Assembly: GCA_009646425.1 (NCBI GenBank)
Contig: WJBW01000001.1
Span: 268,547-332,546 of the forward strand
DNA length: 64,000 bases
Direction: 5' to 3'
Source: Burkholderiales bacterium LSUCC0115
Lineage (GTDB): Bacteria; Pseudomonadota; Gammaproteobacteria; Burkholderiales; Burkholderiaceae_A
The translations under genes were made by a program, and so were the position numbers. The notes beneath the pieces are model-generated. The model searched no databases and had not been told where the DNA came from. It saw only the letters and a program-made list of their open reading frames with translations. This document shows, piece after piece, positions 26,757 through 38,745 of this stretch (position 1 is the first letter of the stretch; the number at the start of each line of letters is the position of its first letter).

Positions 26757-27638
26757 TCAGTGGGATGTGACCCCTGTATTCAGGCCAAACCGCTCTGAAT
26801 AGCCCGCCCAGACCGGCAGGGTGCCGCAGGGCAGCGCCGGGGCCTGGCCCACATCGCAGCGGCTTTCCTTGGGGCAATGAAAATCGCTGCCTCGTGAGGC
26901 CATCAGGCCCAATTCAATCGACAGGCGCTGGTAGCGACGGGTCTCGTCCAGGCTGTGGCTGCCCGTGGCGACCTCGATGGTCTTGCCCCCCAGCGACATA
27001 AACTCCTGAATCAGCGCCCAGTGGGCGGTGGCGTTGATCCGATACCGCGCCGGGTGCGCCAAGACCGTGAATCCCCCGGCCTGGTGTACCCAGTCCATGG
27101 CCTGACGCAGGCTGGACCACTCGTGGGGGACATAACCGGGATGACCGGGGGTGAGGTACTGGTCAAAGACAGCCTGCATGTGACTGCAGATGCCCCTGGC
27201 GACCATGGCCCTGGCAAAGTGCGCCCGCCCAATCAAATTGGGGTTGCCCGCGTAGGCCATGGCCTCCTCGAAAATCGACGGCAGTCCAGCCGCCACCAGC
27301 CCCTGATCCATGGCGCGGGCGCGCTCAAATCTTGAGGCCGCCACCTGGCGAAGGCTGCCAGCCAAGGCCGGATGCTGGTCGTCGAAGTCCAGTCCCACCA
27401 TGTGAAGGGTTTCGCCCCCCCAGGTCACCGAGATTTCAACGCCATTGAAGAATCGAACCCCATAATCGGCTGCAGCCGCCCGAGCACGGGCCAGTCCATC
27501 CAGGGTGTCGTGATCCGTGAGCGCCATGATCTGCACACCATTGGCCGCACCACGCGCCACCAAGTCCTCCGGCGACAGGGTGCCATCGGATGCGGTGGAG
27601 TGCATGTGCAGGTCTACATTAAGATCATGGGGAACCAT
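26757..27638 (-). CDS. PHP-domain phosphoesterase (RNase AM/YciV type)
   Basis: The product is 293 residues of the PHP family. Metal-binding motifs are visible in order: DLHMHSTASDGTL (His-x-His), ALTDHDTLDG, GVEISVTWGGETLHMVG, VLAHPARY and SRGSDFHCPKE. The best match by pattern is the YciV/Rnm group, which degrades 3',5'-nucleoside bisphosphates and acts as a 5'-3' exoribonuclease in rRNA maturation. It is divergent from the carbonic-anhydrase-like gene with only 14 bp between start codons. Confidence 0.88.
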   Translation of the reverse strand: MVPHDLNVDLHMHSTASDGTLSPEDLVARGAANGVQIMALTDHDTLDGLARARAAAADYGVRFFNGVEISVTWGGETLHMVGLDFDDQHPALAGSLRQVAASRFERARAMDQGLVAAGLPSIFEEAMAYAGNPNLIGRAHFARAMVARGICSHMQAVFDQYLTPGHPGYVPHEWSSLRQAMDWVHQAGGFTVLAHPARYRINATAHWALIQEFMSLGGKTIEVATGSHSLDETRRYQRLSIELGLMASRGSDFHCPKESRCDVGQAPALPCGTLPVWAGYSERFGLNTGVTSH

Positions 27639-27652
27639 GGGATCATTTAATC

Positions 27653-28186
27653 ATGCCTGCCTACCAACTTGACGATTTAACCCCTCAGATTGACCCCTCT
27701 GCCTACATTGCCCCCGGGGCCCAGGTCATCGGCCAGGTGCGCCTGCTGGCCAATGCCAGCGTCTGGTTCAATGCCGCCCTTCGGGGTGACAACGAACCCA
27801 TTGAGCTGGGTGAAGGCAGCAACATTCAAGAGTGTGCTGTTCTGCACACCGACCGAACCCATCCGCTCATCATCGGACCCGGGGTCACCGTAGGCCATCA
27901 GGCCATGCTGCATGGCTGCGAGATCGGGGCCGACAGCCTGATTGGCATGCAGGCCATCATCCTCAACGGCGCCAAGATTGGCCGAAACTGCATCATCGGT
28001 GCTGGCGCCCTGGTCACCAGCGGTACCGTGATCCCAGACAACAACATGGTGATTGGCTCGCCAGGCAAGGTGGTTCGCAGCCTCAAACCCGAGGAACTGC
28101 AGATGATCAAGCGCGCAGCCGAGGGCTATGTGGAGCGTGCACGTCACTACAGGGCCAGCCTTAAACCTCTGCCCCTCCTGGGCTAA
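27653..28186 (+). CDS. Gamma-carbonic-anhydrase-like hexapeptide protein (YrdA family)
   Basis: The product is 177 residues built of left-handed beta-helix hexapeptide turns (PSAYIAPGAQVIGQVRLLANASVWFNAALRGDNEPIELGEG). SNIQECAVLHTD and VTVGHQAMLHGCEIG supply the metal-binding histidines of the family, and GMQAIILNGAKIGRNCIIGAGALV follows. It is likely a zinc or iron protein. True carbonic anhydrase activity is established for some family members but not for most YrdA-like proteins. It is followed 12 bp later by hslO. Confidence 0.92.
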   Translation: MPAYQLDDLTPQIDPSAYIAPGAQVIGQVRLLANASVWFNAALRGDNEPIELGEGSNIQECAVLHTDRTHPLIIGPGVTVGHQAMLHGCEIGADSLIGMQAIILNGAKIGRNCIIGAGALVTSGTVIPDNNMVIGSPGKVVRSLKPEELQMIKRAAEGYVERARHYRASLKPLPLLG

Positions 28187-28198
28187 GGACAGTCCATC

Positions 28199-29176
28199 GT
28201 GTCCAGCCAAGCCCCCACGGGTGATGAACTCATCAAGCTGCACTTTGCTCAGGCCGGTGCCCGGGCACAGGTGGTGCGACTGGATCACAGCTGGCAGCAA
28301 GTCCTGAGCCGCCACCCCGATCTGTCGCCGGCACTCTGCGGTCTCTTGGGTCAGATGTCAGCCGCCAGCTGCATGCTCTCGGCCAGCCTGAAATTCAATG
28401 GCAGCGTCATGCTCCAGATCCATGGCGATGGTCCTGTTCGATTGGCGGTAGCCGAATGCAATGCTCAGATGGGCGTACGGGCCACACTCAAACTGCGAGA
28501 CGACTGGCAGACGAGTCTGCCGGCAGAGCTGCTCGATGAGAACGAGCCCGCTTTGCAGCCCCTGGTCAACCAGAGCGGGCAGGGTCGATTCAGCCTGGTA
28601 CTCGACACCAAGCAGCCCGACCAGCGCCCCTACCAGGGCATCGTCTCGCTCAACGATGAATCGATTGCAGCGGCCATCGAGTCTTATATGGGCCAGAGTG
28701 AACAGTTGGCCACACGGCTCTGGCTGGCCGCAGACCAGCACAGCGCCTGTGGCCTATTGCTGCAGCAAATGCCCCTAGAGGGTGGTCACGCTGCTGCCGA
28801 GCAGGCGACTCGACACGAACACTGGGAGCGGCTGGTGATGCTGGCCGACACCCTCGGACCAGCCGAGATGCTGGCCACGCCTCCGCAAGAATTGGCCCAT
28901 CGTCTGTTTTGGGAAGAGCAGGCCATGCTGTTACAAAGCCAATTGGTGCAGTTTGAGTGTCCCTGTAACCGAGCTCGTGTCGGTCGCATGCTGGCCGGCC
29001 TGGGTCAGACCGAGATCGAATCCATCCTGGCAGAACAAGGCCAGGTGTTGGTCCACTGTGACTTCTGCAACAGCCCCTACGCCTTCGATGCGGTCGACTG
29101 TGCCCAGCTCTTTACCGAGTCGACGCAGGCGGGGTTTGACCAGGCGACTCAGCAGGGTTCGCAGGTAAAGCATTAG
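28199..29176 (+). CDS. hslO: Redox-regulated chaperone Hsp33
   Basis: Hsp33 is a holdase that switches on when its cysteines are oxidised. The GTG at 28199 (MSSQAPTGDELIKLHF) follows AAGGAC (28186-28191) and gives 325 residues. The N-terminal domain has SAASCMLSASLKFNGSVMLQIHGDGPVRLAVAE. The C-terminal zinc switch is complete: CPCNRARVGRML (Cys-x-Cys) and CDFCNSPYAFD (Cys-x-x-Cys). Two further cysteines (SACGLLL, AVDCAQL) are not part of the switch. The 3' end overlaps the convergent ftsB gene by 65 bp. Confidence 0.97.
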   Translation: MSSQAPTGDELIKLHFAQAGARAQVVRLDHSWQQVLSRHPDLSPALCGLLGQMSAASCMLSASLKFNGSVMLQIHGDGPVRLAVAECNAQMGVRATLKLRDDWQTSLPAELLDENEPALQPLVNQSGQGRFSLVLDTKQPDQRPYQGIVSLNDESIAAAIESYMGQSEQLATRLWLAADQHSACGLLLQQMPLEGGHAAAEQATRHEHWERLVMLADTLGPAEMLATPPQELAHRLFWEEQAMLLQSQLVQFECPCNRARVGRMLAGLGQTEIESILAEQGQVLVHCDFCNSPYAFDAVDCAQLFTESTQAGFDQATQQGSQVKH

Positions 29177-29456
29177 GCGTCACGATCTGCACGAAGCGCT
29201 CGTTGGGCTTCATCATGCCCATCTCGTAGCGAGCCCGCTCCTCCGCCGCGGTCACACCCGACTTTAGGTCTTTGAGCTCGGCCTCGAGTTCCTGAATCAC
29301 CTGCTTTTGCTGCTCGGCTTTTTGAAGCTGCTGGTCCAACTGGCGTTCGAGCCGCCAGACGTGCAGCCAGCCTCCCTGACCAAACCAAAGGGGAATCTGG
29401 ATGATCAGGACAGCTGCCAAGAGCACCTGAGCGGTGGACGGCAGCCGCAGTCGCAT
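29112..29456 (-). CDS. ftsB: Cell division protein FtsB
   Basis: FtsB is a bitopic inner-membrane protein that forms the FtsQLB complex and activates septal peptidoglycan synthesis. The 114 residues have one N-terminal membrane helix (VLLAAVLIIQIPLWF, about 11-25), then a leucine-zipper-like coiled coil (RLERQLDQQLQKAEQQKQ; IQELEAELKDLKSG) and the conserved ARYEMGMMKPNERFVQIV. A Pro/Ala-rich tail follows. The position 6 bp downstream of eno is the standard eno-ftsB arrangement. The last 65 bp overlap hslO on the other strand. Confidence 0.94.
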   Translation of the reverse strand: MRLRLPSTAQVLLAAVLIIQIPLWFGQGGWLHVWRLERQLDQQLQKAEQQKQVIQELEAELKDLKSGVTAAEERARYEMGMMKPNERFVQIVTPNALPANPAESPGQTPPASTR

Positions 29457-29462
29457 GGCTGG

Positions 29463-33350
<3,888 letters not shown>

Positions 33351-33356
33351 CTAATT

Positions 33357-33998
33357 CTACGCGATGACCAGGCAGCCCGTCTTGGCCATGACCTCCTCTT
33401 TGGTCACCCCGGGGGCCAGTTCCACCAGGCGCAAGCCATGGCGGGCCACTTCCAGAACACAGAGGTCGGTGATGATCAGATCAACCACGCCTACGCCTGT
33501 AAGTGGCAGCGTGCATTCCTTGAGAATCTTCAAGTCCTCGCTGCCGTCTTTTTTCTTGGCCGTGTGCTCCATGAGAATAATTACGCGATCGACACCGGCC
33601 ACCAAGTCCATGGCCCCACCCATGCCTTTGACCATCTTGCCCGGGATCATCCAGTTGGCCAGATCGCCTTTTTCGCTGACCTGCATGGCGCCCAGAATGG
33701 CCAGGTTGATGTGACCACCACGGATCATGGCAAAGGAGTCGGCACTGGAGAAAATCGCCGAGCCCGGCAGGGTCGTCACCGTCTGCTTGCTGGCATTGAT
33801 CAGGTCGGCATCGACCTCCGCCTCCAGCGGATAAGGGCCAATGCCCAGCAGGCCGTTCTCGGACTGCAGCCAGACCTCCATGCCCTCGGGCACGTTATTG
33901 GCCACCAGGCCTGGAATGCCAATGCCCAGGTTCACATAAAAACCATCCCGTAGCTCTTTGGCAGCACGTTGTGCCATCTCATCGCGGGTCCATGCCAT
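33357..33998 (-). CDS. scoB: 3-oxoacid CoA-transferase subunit B
   Basis: This is the beta subunit of a two-gene class I CoA-transferase, which swaps CoA between acyl-CoA and a free acid (for example succinyl-CoA and acetoacetate). The 213 residues contain [16 protein letters not shown] near the N-terminus and [12 protein letters not shown] with the catalytic Glu that forms the glutamyl-CoA intermediate. [14 protein letters not shown] and TDLCVLEV are also typical. It follows the alpha subunit by 41 bp. The exact acid substrate cannot be read from sequence, so scoB/atoA-type naming is provisional. Confidence 0.93.
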   Translation of the reverse strand: MAWTRDEMAQRAAKELRDGFYVNLGIGIPGLVANNVPEGMEVWLQSENGLLGIGPYPLEAEVDADLINASKQTVTTLPGSAIFSSADSFAMIRGGHINLAILGAMQVSEKGDLANWMIPGKMVKGMGGAMDLVAGVDRVIILMEHTAKKKDGSEDLKILKECTLPLTGVGVVDLIITDLCVLEVARHGLRLVELAPGVTKEEVMAKTGCLVIA

Positions 33999-34039
33999 CT
34001 CTACTCTCCAATCAATTCGTTGTTAGTCGCAGCCTGGGC

Positions 34040-34738
34040 TTAGGCGCTGCGCGTCGTGCGCTGCTCGATGTACTTCGCCGGTGTCGGGTTGTGGACCATA
34101 CGCTTCACAAAAATACCCGGTGTGTGGATCTCGTCTGGGTGCAGGCTGCCGGTCTCGACGATCTCCTCGACCTCCACAATGGTCATGTGACTGGCCATGG
34201 CCACGTTGGGGTTGAAGTTGCGCGAGGTGTAGCGATAGACCAGGTTGCCGGCCTTGTCAGCTTTCCAGGCCTTGACCAGCGAAATATCCGCAAACAGGCT
34301 GCGCTCCATCACGTACTTCTCGCCATCGAATTCGCGGATCTCTTTGCCATCGGCCACCACGGTGCCCACACCGGTCTTGGTGAAAAAAGCTGGAATGCCG
34401 GCACCACCGGCTCGCAGCTTTTCTGCCAAGGTGCCCTGGGGCGTGAAGTCCAGCTGCAACTCGCCCGCCAGAAACTGACGCTCGAACTCTTTGTTCTCAC
34501 CCACGTAGGACGAGATCATCTTTTTGACCTGCCGGCTCTCCAGCAGAACACCCAGACCCTTGCCGTCCACCCCGGCGTTGTTGCTGATGGCCGTCAGGTT
34601 CTGGGCGCCCAACTCCCGAACCGCCAGGATCAGGGCCTCAGGAATGCCGCACAGGCCAAAGCCACCAACGGCCAGGGTCATGTTGTCTTTTAAAACGTCT
34701 TCGAGTGCCGCATGGGCGCTGGGATAAAGCTTGTTCAT
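34040..34738 (-). CDS. scoA: 3-oxoacid CoA-transferase subunit A
   Basis: The product is 232 residues, the alpha partner of the subunit at 33357-33998. Family motifs are LAVGGFGLCGIPEALI (the GGFGxCG CoA loop), ISNNAGVDGKGLGVLL, KKMISSYVGENKEFE, ELQLDFTPQGTLAEKLRAGGAGIPAFFT and TGVGT. Together the subunits form the active heterotetramer for ketone-body or short-chain acid use. It is divergent from the ETF:ubiquinone oxidoreductase gene; a palindrome lies between the two starts, and both processes feed on acyl-CoA breakdown. Confidence 0.93.
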   Translation of the reverse strand: MNKLYPSAHAALEDVLKDNMTLAVGGFGLCGIPEALILAVRELGAQNLTAISNNAGVDGKGLGVLLESRQVKKMISSYVGENKEFERQFLAGELQLDFTPQGTLAEKLRAGGAGIPAFFTKTGVGTVVADGKEIREFDGEKYVMERSLFADISLVKAWKADKAGNLVYRYTSRNFNPNVAMASHMTIVEVEEIVETGSLHPDEIHTPGIFVKRMVHNPTPAKYIEQRTTRSA

Positions 34739-34763
34739 GTTGACTCCACGGGGTTTACAACCG

Positions 34764-34790
34764 GTCAGACCAGTAAAATGGAGGTCTGAC
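34764..34790. promoter_or_regulatory. Operator-like palindrome between divergent scoA and ETF:QO genes
   Basis: GTCAGACC (34764-34771) and GGTCTGAC (34783-34790) are perfect inverted copies around an 11-nt centre that includes TAAAAT, a possible -10 element. An upstream TTTACA (about 34754-34759) may be the -35, but the spacing is short. The position is right for a regulator controlling both directions. Confidence 0.5.
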
Positions 34791-34839
34791 GACTTTTACC
34801 TGTCGCCTAGTTTATCTGCCCCAGCCAAAAAGGATGCGC

Positions 34840-36504
34840 ATGGAACGCGAGTCAATGGAGTTTGATGTCTTGGTGGTTGGCGCCGGCCCTGCCGGGCTGT
34901 CGGCTGCCATCCGCCTAAAGCAATTGGCCAACCAGGCCGGCCGTGAACTCTCGGTCTGCGTGCTCGAAAAAGGTGCAGAGGTTGGCGGCCACATCCTGTC
35001 TGGCGCGGTCATGGACCCCATTGCCCTGTCCGAGCTCTTTCCCGACTGGCAGGCCATGGGCGCCCCCCTGCATACGCCAGTCACCGAAGACCGCTTCCTG
35101 TTTCTCACACCCAACAGCGCCTACAAGACACCCCAGTTCCTGCTGCCCCGTTGCTTTAAGAACCACGGCAACTACGTGGTGAGCCTGTCGGACGTGGTCA
35201 AGTGGCTGGGTCAGCAGGCCGAGAACCTGGGCATCGACGTCTACCCGGGCTTTGCCGCAGCCGAGGTGCTCTACAACGAAGACCAGCAGGTCATTGGCGT
35301 GGCCACCGGTGACATGGGCATTGGCAAAGACGGTCAGCCCACTGACCAGTACACCCGGGGCATGGCCTTGTATGCCAAGTACACCCTCTTTGCTGAAGGC
35401 TCGCGCGGCCACCTGGGCAAACAGCTCATCCACCAATTCAAACTGGACGCCCAGTCCGATCCCCAGAGTTATGGCATTGGCCTCAAAGAACTCTGGGAGG
35501 TCCCTGCAGCACAGTCTCAGCCAGGCCTGGTCATTCACACCGCTGGCTGGCCCTTAGACCGCAACACCTATGGCGGCTCGTTTCTCTACCACCTCAAAGA
35601 CAACAAGGTGGCCGTCGGCTTTGTGGTGGGTCTGAACTACAAGAACCCCTGGCTCTCGCCCTTCGAAGAATTCCAGCGCTACAAAACCCACCCGGCCCTT
35701 GCCGAACAACTCTCAGGCGGCAAGCGCCTGGGCTACGGCGCGCGGGCCATCACCGCTGGCGGCTTGAACAGCCTGCCCAAGCTGGTCTTTCCGGGTGGCG
35801 CACTCATCGGCTGCGACGCGGGCTTTTTGAATGCCTCGCGCATCAAGGGCAGCCATGCGGCCATCAAGACAGGCCTGCTGGCTGCCGAGGCCTGCTTCGA
35901 GGCGCTGGCCCAGGACAAGCCACCGGCCCTGTTGGATCAATACCCCAAGGCCTTTGAATCCTCCTGGCTGCACCAAGAGCTCTACAAGGCCCGCAACTTC
36001 AAACCGGCCATGGGCAAGGGATTGTTCTGGGGCAGCCTGCTGGTGGGCATCGACCAGACCCTGTTTGGTGGCAAGGCGCCCTTTACCCTGCGCAACACCA
36101 AGCCCGACCACGCCTATTTAGAGCCCGCCAACCAACACCAGCCCATCGACTATCCCAAGCCCGATGGCGTGCTGAGTTTTGATCGGCTGTCATCCGTGTT
36201 TCTGTCGGCAACCAATCACGAGGAAAACCAGCCGGCCCACCTCACCCTCAAAGACAACACAGTCCCGGTCTCGCTCAACCTGGCCCAGTACGCGGGGCCC
36301 GAGGCCCGCTACTGCCCGGCTGGCGTCTATGAATACCTGGATGCCGCTGGCAATGCCGTTACCGCCCCAGCAGAAGGGGCCAGCCTGCGCATCAATGCCC
36401 AGAACTGCGTGCACTGCAAGACCTGTGACATCAAAGACCCCAGCCAGAACATTGTCTGGGTGACCCCAGAGGGGTCTGGTGGTCCCAACTACGCTGGGAT
36501 GTAA
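34840..36504 (+). CDS. Electron transfer flavoprotein:ubiquinone oxidoreductase
   Basis: ETF-QO passes electrons from ETF (fed by acyl-CoA and other dehydrogenases) to ubiquinone at the inner membrane. The ATG at 34840 follows AAAAAGGA at 5 bp; an ATG at 34834 overlaps that site. The 554 residues start with FDVLVVGAGPAGLSAA (FAD-binding), then VLEKGAEVGGHILSGAV, LFAEGSRGHLGKQL, GGALIGCDAGFLNASRIKGSHAAIKTG, and a C-terminal 4Fe-4S domain with CPAGVYEY and NCVHCKTCDIKDP. A hydrophobic membrane-docking loop lies in the middle. The stop overlaps the convergent thioesterase gene by 16 bp. Confidence 0.96.
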   Translation: MERESMEFDVLVVGAGPAGLSAAIRLKQLANQAGRELSVCVLEKGAEVGGHILSGAVMDPIALSELFPDWQAMGAPLHTPVTEDRFLFLTPNSAYKTPQFLLPRCFKNHGNYVVSLSDVVKWLGQQAENLGIDVYPGFAAAEVLYNEDQQVIGVATGDMGIGKDGQPTDQYTRGMALYAKYTLFAEGSRGHLGKQLIHQFKLDAQSDPQSYGIGLKELWEVPAAQSQPGLVIHTAGWPLDRNTYGGSFLYHLKDNKVAVGFVVGLNYKNPWLSPFEEFQRYKTHPALAEQLSGGKRLGYGARAITAGGLNSLPKLVFPGGALIGCDAGFLNASRIKGSHAAIKTGLLAAEACFEALAQDKPPALLDQYPKAFESSWLHQELYKARNFKPAMGKGLFWGSLLVGIDQTLFGGKAPFTLRNTKPDHAYLEPANQHQPIDYPKPDGVLSFDRLSSVFLSATNHEENQPAHLTLKDNTVPVSLNLAQYAGPEARYCPAGVYEYLDAAGNAVTAPAEGASLRINAQNCVHCKTCDIKDPSQNIVWVTPEGSGGPNYAGM

Positions 36505-36938
36505 ATCTGCTGCAGCACGGCCCGCAAGGGCTCGGGCAGGCTGACGGGTCGCTGGGTCTGGCGGTCTACGTAGACATGAATGAAGTGACCAGCAGCAGAG
36601 ACCTGCTGGTCCTCGTTCTTAAAAAGACCCACCTCGTAGCGCACGCTGGAGTTGCCCAGCTTGGTCACGCGTAGGCCCGCATGAATCAGGTCCGGGAAGG
36701 CAATCGAAGAAAAATAACTACAGCCGGTCTGCACCACCAGGCCCACCACAGGACTCTTCTGAATGTCGAGCACACCCTGCTCAATCAGATACTGGTTCAC
36801 CACCGTGTCGAAGTAGCTGTAGTAGTTGACGTTGTTCACATGGCCATAGACATCGTTGTCCATCCAACGGGTTGGAATGGCCATGAAGTGAACAAAGTCT
36901 TGGCGCGTAAGGGTCTTGAGGTCTTGGCTCATGGTCAA
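36489..36938 (-). CDS. Hotdog-fold acyl-CoA thioesterase (4HBT/YbgC-like)
   Basis: The product is 149 residues of the 4-hydroxybenzoyl-CoA thioesterase superfamily. The active-site stretch TRWMDNDVYGHVNNVNYYSY contains the conserved Asp and the HVNN motif. Later strands (GCSYFSSIAFPDLIHAGLRV; SSVRYEVGLFK) complete the hotdog fold. It probably hydrolyses a short- or medium-chain acyl-CoA; the substrate is unknown. It overlaps the upstream SLAC1-type gene by 4 bp (ATGA) and the convergent ETF-QO gene by 16 bp. With ETF-QO and the CoA-transferase nearby, an acyl-CoA theme is plausible. Confidence 0.88.
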   Translation of the reverse strand: MTMSQDLKTLTRQDFVHFMAIPTRWMDNDVYGHVNNVNYYSYFDTVVNQYLIEQGVLDIQKSPVVGLVVQTGCSYFSSIAFPDLIHAGLRVTKLGNSSVRYEVGLFKNEDQQVSAAGHFIHVYVDRQTQRPVSLPEPLRAVLQQIYIPA

Positions 36939-37978
36939 TCAATCAATTGGGGTTCGGCTCGGACCACCGCCAGTACGGTGCGCACCAGCAGCCAAAGAAT
37001 CAAGACTGTGGAAAAAGCCACCAGGCCCACCGCCAGGGCCTGCATCCAGATGCTGGGCACAAAGCTCTGGTAGACCAGGGTGGCTGTGGTGAAGGCTGCC
37101 ACCGGAAACGAAAAGGCCCACCACGACAGGTAAAACGGCAGCCGCGCAAACCGACGCAGCTGGCTCAGCAAAAAGAGTGCAAAGAAAATGGCTGAGCCAT
37201 AGAGCAGATGGCCCACGACATCCAGGCTGCGGCCATCGGCGTACTGACCCGAGAGCAACACCCAAGACAAAAAGCCCACCGCTGGCGGCGCCAGAAAAAT
37301 ACACAGGGTTGGAATCAAACGCTCAGGCAGAGGTGGCTGAACAAACAAGAGCCGGGCCATCACCAGGGTCAGCAACAGACCCCAGAACAAAATGCCCACC
37401 GCAAAGAACCACCAAGACAACTCTACAAATCCCAGCCGAACACCGGCCAAGGGAATCACCACATTGGCCACCGCCGGAATAAACCAGACCGGACTGGCAT
37501 GCACCGGGGCCAGGGTCTCGCGATAAACCCAGGCATTGAGCACCATGATCATGGCCAGCACCTGCAGCACCGAGCCCACCACCCACAGGGGCAAGGCCAG
37601 TGGGCTGAACAGGTGAAAGCTCACCGTGGCCAACAAGGCAAACGAGACCGACACAGCCGCAAAAAAAGAGGACTTCACCGGGTGCTGCCACTCCTCCTGA
37701 ACCGCATTGGGGTTTCGGCTCCACTTACCGGCGTACAAGACCGCCAGGCCGACAAACACCGCAAACGCCAACAGGCCGGTCAGGCCGGAAATCAAAGGCG
37801 CCCAGTCGGGCAGCCAACCCAAAGAGGCCGTACGAGCCCAGACCAGCGACAGGCCTGACAGGCCCATGACCATGGCAAAGGACGAGACCGGCAGGCTCAG
37901 AAAGAAATGCGAGGCTGTGATCGGCGCATGGCCAGCGGATGGGCCAGCAGCTTGGTGATGGGGGGATTGGACAGACAT
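36935..37978 (-). CDS. SLAC1/TehA-family anion channel
   Basis: The product is 347 residues with about ten hydrophobic helices. The opening SHFFLSLPVSSFAMVMGLSGLSLVWARTA matches the first helix of the TehA/SLAC1/Mae1 family. Later segments (VYRETLAPVHASPVWFIPAVANVVIPLAG; FFAVGILFWGLLLTLVMARLLF; LPFYLSWWAFSFPVAAFTTATLVY) fit the five helical hairpins around a central anion pore with gating Phe residues. Some members export tellurite or dicarboxylates; the substrate here is unknown. It starts 62 bp from the divergent lexA and is coupled to the thioesterase gene. Confidence 0.92.
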   Translation of the reverse strand: MSVQSPHHQAAGPSAGHAPITASHFFLSLPVSSFAMVMGLSGLSLVWARTASLGWLPDWAPLISGLTGLLAFAVFVGLAVLYAGKWSRNPNAVQEEWQHPVKSSFFAAVSVSFALLATVSFHLFSPLALPLWVVGSVLQVLAMIMVLNAWVYRETLAPVHASPVWFIPAVANVVIPLAGVRLGFVELSWWFFAVGILFWGLLLTLVMARLLFVQPPLPERLIPTLCIFLAPPAVGFLSWVLLSGQYADGRSLDVVGHLLYGSAIFFALFLLSQLRRFARLPFYLSWWAFSFPVAAFTTATLVYQSFVPSIWMQALAVGLVAFSTVLILWLLVRTVLAVVRAEPQLID

Positions 37979-37981
37979 GGC

Positions 37982-38024
37982 TTGAACTTTCTAGGACACA
38001 AGAGTACTGTATAAATATTCAGTA
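37982..38024 (+). promoter_or_regulatory. lexA promoter with LexA (SOS) box
   Basis: A LexA box TACTGTATAAATATTCAGTA lies at 38005-38024 (core CTGT-N8-TCAG, 38007-38022), 16 bp before the lexA start. A -35 TTGAAC at 37982-37987 and a -10 TACTGT at 38005-38010 are 17 bp apart, so LexA binding would cover the -10. This fits autorepression of the whole lexA-imuA-imuB-dnaE2 operon. Confidence 0.9.
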
Positions 38025-38040
38025 ATTAAACGGCGCCAAC

Positions 38041-38745
38041 ATGAAACTGCTGACCCCAAGACAACAAGAGATTCTCAATCTTATCCGCAGTCACATCCAG
38101 GATACGGGCTTCCCCCCCACCCGCCTTGAGATTTGTCAGGCCCTGGGCTTCAAGTCCCCCAACGCAGCCGAAGAACACCTCAAGGCCCTGGTCAAAAAAG
38201 GCGCCATTCGCATGACCGCAGGCGCCTCGCGTGGCATTCAGCTCATCGAACCCGATGCCGGCACATCAAGCGCCAAGTCTGCCAAGTCCCCCAAGTCCCC
38301 AGCGGGCCAAAAGCTGCTCCAGACCATGGCCAAACTCAGCCAAAGCCTGCAGACCATCAGCCTTCCCCTGGTCGGGCGGGTGGCAGCCGGCTCGCCCATC
38401 CTGGCCCAGCAGCACATCGAAGAACACTTCCAGGTTGATCCCGCCCTTTTCAAAACCCAGCCCGATTACCTGCTCAAAGTCCGTGGCCTCAGCATGCGCG
38501 ATGCCGGTCTGCTCGACGGCGACCTTTTGGCCGTCAAAAAACTCGCCAACCCATCCGAAGTCCGCAACGGCCAGGTGGTGGTTGCCCGTCTCGAAGACGA
38601 GGTCACCGTCAAACGCTTCGAGCGTCAAGGCCACACCGTCTTGCTGCACCCCGAAAACCCGGACTACCCCGTCATTCGGGTCGACACGCGCCAAGAACCC
38701 TTGACCATCGAGGGTCTGGCCGTCGGCATGATCCGCCAGTCGTAA
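38041..38745 (+). CDS. lexA: SOS repressor LexA
   Basis: LexA represses SOS genes and cleaves itself when RecA filaments form. The 234 residues have an N-terminal winged helix ([38 protein letters not shown]), a longer than usual linker and the S24 peptidase domain. The cleavage site is VAAGSP (Ala-Gly), the nucleophile is in [13 protein letters not shown] and the general-base Lys in TVKRFER. The linker contains a [11 protein letters not shown] stretch from a 9-bp tandem repeat (38272-38298). Its stop overlaps the imuA start (TAATG). Confidence 0.98.
   Translation: MKLLTPRQQEILNLIRSHIQDTGFPPTRLEICQALGFKSPNAAEEHLKALVKKGAIRMTAGASRGIQLIEPDAGTSSAKSAKSPKSPAGQKLLQTMAKLSQSLQTISLPLVGRVAAGSPILAQQHIEEHFQVDPALFKTQPDYLLKVRGLSMRDAGLLDGDLLAVKKLANPSEVRNGQVVVARLEDEVTVKRFERQGHTVLLHPENPDYPVIRVDTRQEPLTIEGLAVGMIRQS
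38272..38298. repeat. Three 9-bp tandem repeats in lexA linker
   Basis: GCCAAGTCT (38272-38280), GCCAAGTCC (38281-38289) and CCCAAGTCC (38290-38298) are in frame and encode AKS-AKS-PKS-like triplets of the LexA interdomain linker. Typical of expansion by replication slippage. Confidence 0.85.
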
